Positions 21,856 through 34,384 of a stretch of DNA of 64,000 nt are shown piece after piece. The translations under genes and the position numbers were made by a program. The notes beneath the pieces were generated by a model. It saw only the letters and a program-made list of their open reading frames with translations, did not search any database and was not told the origin of the DNA. The first letter of the stretch is position 1, and each line of letters starts with the position of its first letter. Source of the stretch: Malachius bipustulatus (taxonomy: Eukaryota; Arthropoda; Insecta; Coleoptera; Melyridae); the NCBI GenBank assembly GCA_910589415.1, contig OU342634.1, forward strand, positions 22,627,144-22,691,143. Reading direction: 5' to 3'.

Positions 21856-24055
21856 GTCTAATGTTTCTATACCCAAAGAAGGTATTTATTGCATGTGTGC
21901 CTTTGAGAAAACTAATCAAAAAACTTAGGTGTTATTACGTCTTGAGTCTCTAGCGTGGAATAAGTTCAATAAATTCAATAAATGAAAAATTTATTTAGAA
22001 AAAACCCGCTTGGACACGTCAAATAGTGGACAATACAATATCGCCGAGATTTTTATTTTGAATTTTTTGACCGTGGTTTTAAAAGTTTTAGATTAAATAA
22101 TCGCTTCAAATTATACTGATCGTATATCTTTATAGCGACACAAGACAGAGCACACTGAACTCATAGTATTACAAAAATTATCAAGCCAAGGCGGTCCTGA
22201 CCAATTTGAAGTCTTTTCCCAAAACATTTTACTCTTAAAGACCTTCCTTTGTTTAAGAAAATAATGAAACCTGCTTTGTTTGCAAGGACCCCCCGTCAAT
22301 TTATCTGTCTCGAAATGGTAATTTACAGAATGATTTGACTTTAAAATAGAAACACTAACAAGGGTTGTATCTCATTGTGTCAGGGAATTGCCACTCGACA
22401 AAAGAGTTTATAAAACGGCTACCCTTTGATTTCGCGACCACGACAGTTGTTTGCTTCAAACAGTGCACCCTTCAAATGCAAACAGAGTCGTAGTTCAAAG
22501 CAAGAGATCACGACTACTACAATAAATACGCGCGTCAACTCTCTGTACCTTTTAATTTCTTTTCTGCACAAAAAAATCGCCCTCTAATGTCTCTCAAATA
22601 AATAACACCGCATTTAAAATTTAATACTTGATATTATATCATGATTCTCCTTGAAACCTTGGTGTATTGAAATTTTTTCTACGCCACTGTATATTTAAAA
22701 CAGGAGTGGAACTTAACAACATTTAAACGGGCATATCTCAATTTGTACATGTTTTTAGTCGTACTCCTGCTGACTTTATCCTACAGGCGACCATACAAAG
22801 GGGGAACCCACATGTCATCCAGTATCCTTCCCCTTTTAATGGCTTCAACATTATTATAACGCTTTGCAAGCCGTTTCCAAACAATGACACTCTTAACTCG
22901 CGTATGCGAGAAGGAGATAGATTCCCGCTAACTTCATATCTGTTCTACTTGCCATAAATTTAAGTAATTAATTCTTACTAGGGGTAATTTCTCAAGCTCT
23001 TAGGAGGAACGTGAGTCGTTATATATAGACTCGTGCCGCGCTGGCACTAGATAGTTTGAAATTGCAGAGGAGGAGTTTTCATATCCAATAAAGTATCTGC
23101 GATTATTATCTAATAATTCATATATAAGGGTTCAAAAGATCTAATGCAATATTGAACTTCTATCCATGAATGCGATCTAAAAGTAATTTATAAGAGTGGG
23201 AGGAACTTTTTAAAATGGTATCAAAGAATTGGAATTGCAGTGGCAATATCAACTCATCAGCATCTCAATGTAATCTAAAAAAAAAAGATTTTATTACACC
23301 TAATAATACTTAGCTTCCATATCGATAGAATATGCGTAAAAAATGCATTCTTCTTGCCCTGTTAACTAAAAATATTTGTTAAAAAATATCAGTTAAAATA
23401 AAATAACTGTCGGTTCATAAAAAAGGACCCTGTTTTAAGAATCAAAAAATCTACTTAACGTAAGATTTTAATACAAAATATAATAAAAATTGAAACTGCT
23501 TCAATGAGTTGCAGTTTTAATTTATTCTTCTCTCCATGAGGATCCAGCTCTCTTTCCTCCAATTCACGTTTTAAATTCATTTAACTTCACTTTTCTTAGG
23601 CCTTCTTAACTGACTTGTACTCACTTTGATTTACATATTAGAAGTCTAAGCGTGAGAAATTATTAAGAACTTTAAAATGTATCCCACACCTGACACCAAT
23701 TTGTAATGTTTTTGTTTTAAAAGGCTCATCGACGATGGTATTCCATAGGAGTATTGTTAGTATAACTGCAGACTCAGTTGAGATCTGGTTAGATACCATT
23801 GTAGAGGTTCAAACATTCGTCCCTTTTATTAATATTATTAATATATTTGTATGTGGGGGATTGGCGATGCTAGTAGGTGTATTAGTGAGATGAGGTGCAA
23901 AAGGACTAAGTCTCTCAGCAACGAATAGTATTGGCGAAAATCCAAATAATGGAAAAAATGGGATTCTGGATTCTGGATTCTGTGGATTCTTAGGACAGAA
24001 GTCCGCTGCACTGAGGCCACAGGTGGCCCATTGTGATTCCTCATATTCCTGGTGG
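21856..24055. other. Non-coding stretch
   Basis: No supported gene. Mostly AT-rich; the direct repeat of TTCTGGATTC near 23965 is a short local duplication. Confidence 0.4.
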
Positions 24056-24059
24056 TCTC

Positions 24060-24900
24060 AAGCTTGGCTGATGTGAGTCAAGCATAGTGTACGATGGTTG
24101 TAGAGTGAAGGCCAGCGGCACAGGACACGTTTTAAGTCTCTTCCTCTGTGTGACATTCCCTGAATAATGGGTCAGGGTTAATTCCCATCGTGTGGAGATT
24201 TTTTTGTGTGTGATTCCCATCGTGTGGGCCTGATGACGGTTGTGTACAGCCATAGGGCAACCTTTGGGGCTAGACTCCAGGTCGACCCCACGACCGCCCT
24301 GCATTGTCCACAGAGCCCTACTAAGTCTTTCCGATTCTTTCGTTGGCGTGTCTTGTCCACGTCGAATTGTCATCCAAAAGATGTCAAGATATTTTACTTC
24401 GGTTGAGAGCTTTAAGGTCCTGCCGAAGAGTCATGGCAGATTTGTGATGTTTGGTTTTAGTTTATGTAAAGAGTACTACCCTTGTTTTCTGTTGATTCAC
24501 AGTCAGGGTGTTCTCTCCGAACCATTTTTCTACTGTGCGGAGTGTGGCCTGTATCCTCTCACAGAGTGTGTTTTAGTATTTATCAGATATTAGAATGTCG
24601 ATATAATCCGGATAGCCGATGGTAAGAAAGTTTTTATCGTTCAGACTGATTATCAGATTATCTGACCTCAGTCTCAGCATGTTGCCTATCCATCTTATGA
24701 TCGTTTTAGAAACAACATGACGGCTTAGAGCCAGATTTATTGATTTCAAGGTGGTCTTGTCGAAGGCCCCCTTAATATCTAAAAACGTTCCAAAGGTGTT
24801 TTCTTTTTTGATCTAGCGATCTCTCTACGCTGCTAACCACTTGATATAGTGCAGGCTCAATGTTTTGGCGTGTTGGTTTGGGTGAATCGAAAGGTTAGTA
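24060..24900 (-). pseudogene. Decayed LINE reverse transcriptase (R1/LOA/Jockey-like)
   Basis: On the minus strand, reading in from 24900, I see in order: an NQHAKTLSLHYIKW-like start, TFGTFLDIKGAFDKTTLKSI (RT motif A, about 24730-24790), VSKTIIRWIGNMLRLRS, a degenerate motif C (IGYPDYIDILI, in place of YADD), VEKWFGENTLTVNQQKTRVV (about 24460-24530), and a thumb-like stretch with SLAPKVALWLYTTVIRPT (about 24245-24300). The GxPQGxxxSPLL motif is deleted, and several frameshifts and stops occur. Non-functional remnant; clade uncertain. Confidence 0.65.
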
Positions 24901-24904
24901 CCAT

Positions 24905-26090
24905 CCCTAATTAGTATGTCGCAAAAAGCCTATTCAATGTATTCAGTAGATAGAAGGGGAAAAGGGAAAAAGCTGCACAAGGTGTGGTACCAAGCAAGTT
25001 TTGTGTCAAATAGACGACTAGAAAGTTTATAGTCGTTGTATGTGAAACGTTTGTTGTAAGTGCTATTGGACCAAAGCTCCACAGTCAAGAGCTCTTATCT
25101 TATGTATTTTCACTGCAGTTGAAACGTATCACTTACCCAAAATTCTCCACACTTCAAAAATAAAATGTAAGCAAGCTAGATGATTTTTTTATACAGGATA
25201 TCAGTAATTATTTGCTCAAAAGTATACAGTGGGGTAGAAAATTAAAAAAAAATTGCGCTCGATGAAGATGGTTTTTGCTCTATATTTCCGATACGACCAA
25301 AATATTAGTTTTAAATTACTTTTAAACCTTGCTAACCTATTCAAGTCATATTGTATGTACTTACCTACCTATAGTATTGTTACGGGTCTCTCACTTTGTT
25401 AATACCAAATTAACAGTCTTCCCAAAATTCTTTATTCTCTAACAGAACTATAACTTTAACAATAATCCCCAAATCTAAGTAATCAGTTGATCTTTATTTA
25501 CACATACACTGACACCACTTGTCCTTCACTTGTCGCTTCATCTATGCCTTCCTTACTCTGTGATACTGCAGCTTTCATTCACATTCAAAAGACAACTAAC
25601 GAACTCTCCAGTCACGGCGGTTCTCATATAGTTCCCTGAAGTGTCATTGAAGTTATCTAGGAGCTTCATTGCTAGAACATTCTTTACATTCAAATTCTAG
25701 AACATGCGCAAAATGCGGAACAATTCTGATATTTAATAGTAGAACGGTCAGTTACACTCTTACATCACTGGCCTGGCAATATGTCATCCCTGTCATGTCA
25801 GCCGAGAACCGTCTCGAGTCAAATTGCAGTGTCATAACCACAATTATTACAGAAGGTAAACAAATACAAGAAATCCAGAACATTTCGCGGTTTCGAAAGT
25901 TTCCTTATTCGTTATAGTATAATGAAGAATCTGCAATTCATTTTCTATGGTAGTTTTTTAGGAAGGCGAGTGGTGGTAGTTTCACCCCTACTCCTAACTT
26001 TATTGGGGAATGTGCCCTAAATGCTTTGGCGATAGGAGGTTGAGACGGACCAGGACCAGTCAGTTCAGGATCTCTTTCTTATTTTTCTTT
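24905..26090. other. Non-coding stretch
   Basis: AT-rich with scattered TAGGTA-type runs. An 82-residue frame at 25669-25917 has no recognisable domain. Confidence 0.4.
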
Positions 26091-26095
26091 CAAAG

Positions 26096-26124
26096 AGAGA
26101 ACATCCATCTTATGGATGTCCTCT
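26096..26124. other. Stem-loop 1 of a pair
   Basis: A 13-bp stem with one mismatch: AGAGAACATCCAT, loop CTT, ATGGATGTCCTCT. It lies about 75 bp before a second stem-loop of the same stem length. Confidence 0.6.
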
Positions 26125-26200
26125 GTTGATCTGCCGATTCTTATGTCGATCTGACATCGCCAAAAAATAATACAAAATAATACTAATGTTTTCAGCTCCA

Positions 26201-26230
26201 AACAAGCCGGTCTGAGGAGACCGGCTTGTT
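26201..26230. other. Stem-loop 2 of a pair (perfect 13-bp stem)
   Basis: AACAAGCCGGTCT, loop GAGG, then its exact complement. It is GC-rich compared with its surroundings. On the minus strand it is followed 7 nt later by CTGA, which fits the CTRR end of a Helitron 3' terminus, but the following base is A rather than the usual T. Function unknown. Confidence 0.65.
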
Positions 26231-26756
26231 AGAAAAAGAGACAGAAAAAAGAGTGCTGCTGCTCGAAACTCTTGAGAATATTTGAAGACACAATTTGTAG
26301 GGTGGTGGTAGAGGTAGTAAGGCAACAGTCATGGGCCTAAACAACCTTTTATGCTTAGCAACGTTACTTTATCTCACACCTCTGGAGTTTTTCTTCTGAG
26401 GATATTACAAAGGCAACGTATGGCAACGTATTTCAAAGGCAAAAAATATGGAACTGGAAGCAATTCGGAAAACCGTAAGTGAATTGAGTTAATTTTTTTT
26501 TATCCCTTCATAGTGAATCATATGAGAATTGTGTCTGCAAATATGAAAGCAGCATTATAAATATTATAATTCCCTCTAAGAATTTTTTTCCAATTTTACT
26601 CGTACTTACTCTCTGTCTGTACAGCTCTCTGAATAACAAAGATACATATCAGGGTATCTGATTCATTCTGTATACAAAATAATAGGTATATAGGCAAAAT
26701 AATTTTTACTTTTAGATAGTGTTGCGGGAACGAGAAGCCTGACGAAATGTCTATAA
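26231..26756. other. Non-coding stretch
   Basis: Nothing recognisable beyond short AT-rich frames. Confidence 0.35.
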
Positions 26757-26758
26757 TC

Positions 26759-27608
26759 TACAGGGCGAGTCCTCTAAGATGGAAAGCTCGATTACACCTA
26801 TACCATTAAAGATATCGAAATGAACCAAAAAGTGCTGTAAATGGGAGGGTAAAGTGCAGTTTGTAAAATTATTTTCAGATACACAGGATGGCCCAATATC
26901 GCTGTACGCTATACAACTTACTTATTTTAAATAGGACACCCTCTATATTATTACATCTTCAGATTATTTGAGAAAAGTAAAAAATAATGGTTTGTAAAAT
27001 TGAAGTTTGTAATGAGCAATGCTATAAAAAATGAAATTCGCGATTTTCCATTTTCAAAGCAGCTTTTCTTAAAAATAACTCAAGATAGAGAAAATCAGCT
27101 TACATGCTCCTATCTTAATTTTTCATTTGGTATCCTATCTTGTAGCGGAAATTATTATACCAGGTGATGAAAGTAATCAAATATTTTATCACTCTGTATA
27201 AAAATTTCATCCATCCAAGAGGATACCGCTTGAAAAGTTAACATAGGGACATGTAAGCCGTTTTTCCATATCTCGAACCGTTTTCAATATAAGCTGCTTT
27301 GAAAATGGAAAATCGCGATTTTCATTTGTTTATAACTCATAAATCGCTCATTACAAACTTCAACTCTACAAACCATTATTTTTGAATTTTCTCAAGCAAT
27401 ATGCAAATGTAATAATATAGAGGGTGTCCTATTTAAAATAACAAAGTTGTATAGCGTACAGCGATATTGGGCCATCCTGTAGGTATATCTTAAAATAATT
27501 TTACAAACTGTACTTTACCCTCCTATTTATAGAACTTTTTGGTTCATTTCGATATCTTTAATGGTGTAGGTGTTATCAAGCTTTCCATCTTAGGAGACTC
27601 GCCCTGTA
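26759..27608. mobile_element. Composite foldback element E
   Basis: The outer shell ends TACAGGGCGAGTCCTCTAAG (26759) and its complement (to 27608). Near 26879 and 27482 the inner junctions read ACACAGGATGGCCCAATATC and the inverse, so there is again an inner element inside a palindromic shell. The inner arms share GATTTTC...GTTTATAACTCA and the AAGATAGAGAAAA...CTTACATG stretches with elements A, B and C, but are more diverged. No coding capacity. Confidence 0.65.
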
Positions 27609-27610
27609 TA

Positions 27611-30182
27611 ATAGACCTAAGGTTATGATGGAACATGATAACATTTGCCAGAATATCTGTTTCTGGACGCATTTACCCATGTTCGAGACATCCAGAAATC
27701 TCTCGTGGCATTCGAGAATTTCTGCTGGCAACATGTAAAGGCATGTTCAGCAAGCATAGAAGTTAGCCTACTTCAATAGAAGTCTAATCAGAGAGCCCAG
27801 AGGAGGGGGGAGTCTAGTAAAAATAGTGTGTGGAAGAAAAGTGTCTAGTGAAGACAGTTTGGGAGTCAAGATAATTGAGACATTGAGACATGCTTATGGT
27901 GATAGATTTTTCTTGTTGTTTATTGTGTATAATTGAGTGAAAAAGATAAGAAAATACGGGGTTTAGGAGAACAAAGGGAAAGTCTATACATTACAGTTAA
28001 AGTAAAAAATATTTGAAGACAAAAATCAATATTTATAAGCACCGGCGGGCACTTTGGGAGTGCTGAAAATGTCTATAATACATTTTCATCCCCATTCGTA
28101 ATTTCAGTAGCATTATGGGAGGTCAGAATCGAAGGTTTTAATTGATTCCACAGCTATGAATATAGAAGGGAGATGATTATCGTAGGGCGGATTTTCCTAG
28201 GCCGCCGTTTCCCCCATTTCCCTCTGTCCAGAGACAAGGAAGAGATTAGGGGAGGCAGAACTGGTAATCCGATGCAATTCCCGGACCCCAGAGTCCGTAG
28301 CATGCAGGAATGCGTCCTCGTGTTGTGTTTTGTCCGAGCACGCACTCGACTCATCGACTGAGTCAACTTTGGCGGGCTCATCAGGCCTGTGTAAACAACA
28401 TCGGACGTGTCGCTGCCACAATCAAGCCCCCGGTTGCTCGTCCTGCTATGCTTTGTCAGACTGACGTGACCAGAGATTTTCTCTTTAAAATTATTTTTGC
28501 ATTATCTACATCTAAAATTTTGAAGATCCATAACTTCCTATTTCTGGATAAATCATTTATGAGTTGATAATATATTTTTTTAAGCCAAAAAAGGGACCTT
28601 CGATAAGTTAATGAATTATTTTCTATTAAAGATGTGCCTATCTAAAATAAGTGACATCTTTTCAAATTAAATACGTCAAAATAATATTCCTTTCGTGAAA
28701 ATGTTAAAAGAAAACTTTTATTAATTTTTTACAACTCAGTAGAGTTGTGTTATATATTAGTTTTATACAGTGAGCGTTGTTTGATGGCAAATTTACGTCA
28801 GCTAAATTGTTTTAGGTTAAATAACTTGTTATGGTTAATAAAATAGCTTTCAGTATCTACCTATGTCTCCCGTAATCTAATAGTGATAATGAAATTTCTA
28901 TCTCGTACACATGATATAATGTACAGCCCTTCGATCTATTCTGCTGAGTATGGTATTTCCATATAGTGAATATTATCAAGGAAGCGCACGTCTTGCAATC
29001 AAACTCTTGTCATATTCATATTAGTTTCTGCTCTATGCCTTTGCAACAGGAATTTGCCAATAGCTTTTGATGTTCGTATCTGTATATCGACGCATATTTT
29101 GTGAGACTTCATATTATAAAATCTCATATTTTCTATGATATTAATATGCAGGTTCACAGGATCCGTCTTTTAAAACTCTTCTATATTGAAGCCCATTCAG
29201 AAATGCTTCTTAGGAGCAGCTCTGAATTTCCTAAACCTGTCAAACTGTTTCTCGCTTGTTGAATAATTATGATAGGTAATTTTTTATGTGTTTATTGGTC
29301 ATGAGCAATGCCATCACCTTAAGAGGACACCGCGCTTAGAATAGTACCCAAATACATTTTATTGGCGAAATCTATTGGATCAAAGATCTGTGTTAACTTC
29401 TACAAGTCTAAAGAGTGCGACCATATAGACATTAAATTTATCAATAAATCTACAATAAGTCCATAAATCTAAGAAAAAGATTCATTGAACACGGAAAATC
29501 CACTAAGAAAAGGGTAACATCTCTATTCATACAGATGATTCAATCTGAATAAATCGACTTTGTATCCTAAAAAAAAACTTTGGTATAAGTCTCTAGTCGA
29601 TCGTAACGAAAGCGGTAACTTTCGAAAGTTCCTACACTCCCATAAAGGAAGTGTTTTAGGAGTTCACCTAGAAATTTAGCAAATGATGAAGGGCCCGTTG
29701 GAAAATTTGACAAATGTCCTCCATATTTCCAGTAAGTTTTCAGGTCGTTATAGTTGAGTTCCTCGGTGAGAGGCTGCTTTATCCTTGAGGACTAACCTCT
29801 GTCCCGACTCAACCCCTGGAGGCTAGCCCGGGGGATAGATTCAGATGAAGGCTCTGCTAAAGAATCTTACAAATGGACAACCTGTTCGGTCTTATCGGAA
29901 CAGGCACCTACGATGCCAAATTTATTTTAAAATGTCTTTTTGGACGAAAATATTTGCTGGATTAAATAATAATTTAATTATCATATTTGGAAAATTCATT
30001 CTTTTGTTGATTGAGAAAAAAAACCGCTTTTACATTTTACTCCTACTGCTCCCCCTCCCCTCATTCTAGATACTTAATCTTTTATGACTGCATACGTTCT
30101 GTTTTCCCCCGAAATTGATGGTCAAAATTTTTTTGATTTTGAGGATACCTCGAAAGCGGATTGAATGTTGATGGTTTTCAAT
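27611..30182. other. Non-coding stretch with a GC-rich island at 28185-28445
   Basis: Most of this is AT-rich and empty. The 260-bp island is clearly richer in GC and CpG and contains a small palindrome (GGACCCCAGAGTCC at about 28282). Short frames on both strands (60-85 residues) match nothing I know. It could be a promoter or first exon of an unseen host gene, or an old repeat. Confidence 0.3.
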
Positions 30183-30183
30183 A

Positions 30184-31850
30184 TACAGGGTGATACATGT
30201 AAATAAAAGATTTTAGTTCTTAAGGAATTAGCCTAAGAATTCCGGCTTTAAACTCGTATCTCCGACTTAAATCTAAGAATTCCAACTTAAAACTCGAGGA
30301 ACACACTCATGTCATTCCATGACGTCATAAAAAACTAAAACTAAAAAAAATAGCGAATGTTTCTATGCAACTGTCACAAAATAATAATTGGTCATAAGTA
30401 TTTAATACCGTTCCTAGAACAAACTGTTTCGGTTGCTTTTACTTCACGGCCGCATCTACTTCATGGCCGCTTCTACGTCGCTGGAGAAAACTTAATACAT
30501 ATTTATGGGAAACATGTTTTGCAATTAATCATAGATGGCGCTTAGTTGAGGAAATTTGATTTTGTTCATTTCTCCCAATATCAGGAAACCTAAGCATACT
30601 CTGCAAAAAAAAGATGTTTTTACCAAAATGTTTTTGAAATCATAGTTGATTTCGGGCTATCTTGTCGTGGTCCACATAAATTTGTTCGGAGCTCCAGCAT
30701 GGACCACGGCAAACTAGCCCGGAATCAATTATGATCTCATCAATTGAAGCCAGCCGTGGAAGCCTACACAAATCAAAAGAGGTCTTGTCCGGTGAGGAAT
30801 ATATTTTGACCACAAAAACCGTCCTGCACCCCTCACCCCTTGCGAGGGAAAGGGACGGCTTGAAATTTTTAAACAAAACTTGTAAATTTTAAACAACTTC
30901 CATTTTTTATTGTGAATTTATATTTTGCGACAAAAAATGCTAACACTAAATAAAGCAGTAATAAATCTTAAAATACATTTTTACTTTTTACTTTAAAAAC
31001 AAAAGTGATTCGTAATAGCGAACATTATAATATGTCTTTAAACTTAGTAGTCTTATTAGGCTTTAAAATTTGCGACTTTTGCTCTCCTTTATTAATGAAA
31101 AAAATGTTTCAGATAAATTCCCCACTCCCTCGGGCAGGTTTTGTGTTCAAACGATATTTCCCACCGAACAAAAAAAACTTTTTTGAAAAACATTTTTCTG
31201 CAGAGTGGGAGATTTTCAAGACATTGGGAGGAATGAACAAAATCAAATTTCGTATCATTTCCTTGCGCATAAAAAAAATGGTGGTTATCGTTTAAAATTT
31301 CAAAGTTATTTTAAAATAACTAAGCATAAGGGGTGCAGGGTGGTTTTTGTGTTCAAACCATGTCTCCGATCGAAGAAAACCACTTTTCTAGAAAACATTT
31401 TCTTCAGAGTATTTACTTTATGAGATCTTTGAATATTTAAGGTTATAAGAATCGCCCTGTGTACTTTATATCGTTTTTGTCCGAATCGGAAGTTTGAAGC
31501 CATGGCCAAGCAAATTTCAGGTAGCCTGGAAAATATATTTCTATCGAGGTGCACACAACATTTCTTGGGCGACTGCCTCCCAAATAGTAGGTAAAATATT
31601 TTTTTTACATTTCTGAATTTTTTTTCATTTCTATATTTCTTGGTCGGTTTTACTTAAAGACTGCTTTTGTTTCACGGCCGTGACGTAGAATGTCATTACA
31701 ATGTCATGAAGTGATAAGGAGTGTTTCCTCGTCGGAAATAAATTAAAATTGAAATCTCGAGTTTTAAGTAGAAATTCCAGTTTAAAGTCGGTGGTTTTAA
31801 GTTGATTTGCTTAGTTTAAACTCGGAATAAAAAAATAATAATAATAAAAG
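30184..31850. mobile_element. Large foldback element G with internal repeats
   Basis: The left end TACAGGGTGATACATG is followed by AGAATTCCAACTTAAAACTCGAGGAA. A diverged inverse of this lies at about 31740-31800 (GTGTTTCCTCGTC...CTCGAGTTTTAAGTAGAAATT), after a TCATTACAATGTCATG stretch that answers ATGTCATTCCATGAC at 30310. The exact right end is unclear. Inside are a long hairpin (30639-30735) and three copies of a roughly 90-bp module. No open frame of note. Confidence 0.5.
30639..30735. other. Long imperfect hairpin
   Basis: Arms of about 34-36 bp (left TTCGGGCTATCTTGTCGTGG, right its near-complement around GGACCACGGCAAACTAGCCC) enclose about 25 nt. Mismatches are few and mostly G-T compatible on one strand. 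Confidence 0.65.
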
Positions 31851-31854
31851 AGGT

Positions 31855-34380
31855 GTGGCTCTTTAACGCCTTCGTTGTATACAATGTATATTCTGTCAAA
31901 ATGCCTTCAATTTTAACATAAAAAACATTTCAATACCTACGTTAGGCAGGTAGGTATCAACATTACAAAAATCTTGTAATATTTTTTTGCAGAAGTGAAC
32001 GTAATTCTTGAATGATTCGTAGCAATATAATTAAATTCCATCAGAGAACCTTTCAAACTTTTGTAGTTGAGTGTGAATGGGAGTCTAATAAACTGAAAAA
32101 CAATTTCTTGTAGGTATATTTTTTTCTAGACTGTACCAGCAAATAAGACATGCAAATGGTGTGCGTGTAAGCGGCTTGTCTCGAAGGAAGTTTTCCTCAA
32201 GCTCAAGGAGATTCGGGGAAGGGGGCAATCAGTGAAATTAAACTGGATTTGCTCACAAACTCGACAGCAAATCAAATTGTCCTTGCTGCTGGGGCCACGT
32301 ATATTCCCTCCGTTGTACAGTCGGAAGGATGTTTGAAGCACTGATGGTTTCTGGGAGTACTGAAATATCGGAAAATAGATTTGATTTTTACCTGGCGAGG
32401 TTTTTTTTAAGAAGGCTGATCGAAAATATTAAGTGCAGGGAAATAAGACACAAATCTCATCATTTGCGAGTTCTAAACGATATCAACAAGTTAGAGTGGA
32501 GCGAACGTTTGCGCCGGAAAAGTCACTTTTTTAGGAATGCTCTGCTCCTATTTACGGTAAAATTACGGCATTACCAAGCAGCCATTTGTAAACAAATGAC
32601 ATTTTTAAGCAATCCGGAAATCGAGTGACCATTGTTGAATATATAAGGTGGGTCGAGCGCCTTCTACTCGTACTTCGACCGCCTATTTTAAATTCTGCTC
32701 AGTAAAATAGGACTCTAGTTCAATCGATACAATTTTCTTAGGAAATGTGCTATAAAAATTTATGCATTTCCGATCTTAACGACCTCTGCTACTTCTCGAA
32801 TAAAAATAACTAAACCATGGAAACCGAGATCGTATCATTCCTTCTCACTGTTGAATTAAATATCATTTACTGATGGTTTAATTCTCGTGGTCTTCAATAA
32901 ATCTTCATACCGTAATTACTTCTAAATTATAAAATAAAAACAGAGAACAGATTTCAATAATTCATTTACACTTAATTATTGGTACCTATATAAAATTGCA
33001 TAGATTATGTTTGATAAAATAGTGAAATATCTGTTTTGGGAAAAAAGTTCTCATAGAAGAGAAAACCAATGAAACATAAACTTTTTTTTATATTGTCTTC
33101 AAGTGATCTATCTGCGGAAGCATTAAACCGGAAGTAATGTTCACGATTTAGTAACTTTTATTCCCATATAATGATGAAGGTCTCCCATAAATAAAAACAT
33201 TAAGAGGGGCGCGATTACATTCCGTTGAGGGCTTTTTCTCTGAGCCCTCCTCGATAGCAATAGGAGTGTATAGCCTAAGGCTATATGCTTTGTCTGTTAC
33301 ACCTAATACACAGTACTCAGTAAAAAACTCTGTTGACGAATTTCAATATGAACTGTAAATAGCAGGAAAAACTTACCATGACGCTGTACGATATCGTTTC
33401 AACAATTCATGTTAATAAATTTTCATTTCAGTTGAAAATTCTAAATCAAGTGCAACTTCGTTTCATGACGTAAGCACTAGAAATCGCGTTTTCTGCTTCA
33501 CTGGCACTCCACATGCAAGAAATGCAAGTAAATATTCCATGTTATGTATTATATTACACCAAACTGCAATCATATTGGTCTGGCAACATAGGAAAGCAGC
33601 TCCCCAGAGTTGAATAGGTATTTTTCGTTGTTGCATATTGGAAAGTACCGATAAGAAATGCAGGATGTTTCACAATGCGCTGGGTAAACCTTAACTCTCT
33701 TGGGGGAGGAAGAACGTCTATTATCATACGTAAATGGGAGACCTCGGGCTATTCTAGACTCACTTACAAGTTTATAGGCAGCCCTTTGTGAAAGTTTATC
33801 ATAAGAAAACATTTTTATTGATTGTTGACGAAACTTTCATCGGGATGAAATAGCTATTTCTAATTTAAAATATTTTGCTTACAGTTACGAATTTATCTAA
33901 ATTTTATAGGTGTCTGCTTAAATTCGTACGAAGCTTCATAAATATTGAAGTTAAAAAAATTAATTGATATTTTGAAGTTACTTTATTGGCGTATAAAAAA
34001 AACTAATTTGGCCTTTAAAACCATTTTCCACAAACCAGGTAGGTATTTAGAATAAAAATCATATTGCTACTTAAAATACTGACACCGTTTAAATAATTAC
34101 TTCAGGACAAATCTTCAGGCAGACAGCTTGAGAAAATTATAATGAGAAATTTGTCTATTTTTTTTCCTTTTGGGGGTTTTAAAAGTCTGTAGTTTTTTCT
34201 TCTTAGGTGAATAAGAATTATTATTATTATAAATTTTTTTAGTTTTTGTCATTATCTTTTTCGATTTGTTTATCCTTAAAAGTGAGTTTGGATTATAGCA
34301 ATTTTAGAGCTGGTGTTTTCTTTTCTTTTTTTTTTCAATCTTCGGTGTAAAGACACTGAATGGAAGTTAATTAATTTATT
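31855..34380. other. Non-coding stretch
   Basis: AT-rich. Frames at 32126-32341, 32329-32628 and 33570-33812 show no known motif. A CAGGATGTTTCACAATGCG stretch near 33661 looks like a solitary MITE end, but no partner was found. Confidence 0.35.
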
Positions 34381-34384
34381 AATT

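Noticed and set aside
26201..26244. Helitron 3' terminus
   Set aside because: Hairpin and CTRR-like CTGA fit loosely, but the base after is A instead of T, no 5' TC end or Rep/helicase relic was found. Kept only as an unexplained hairpin.
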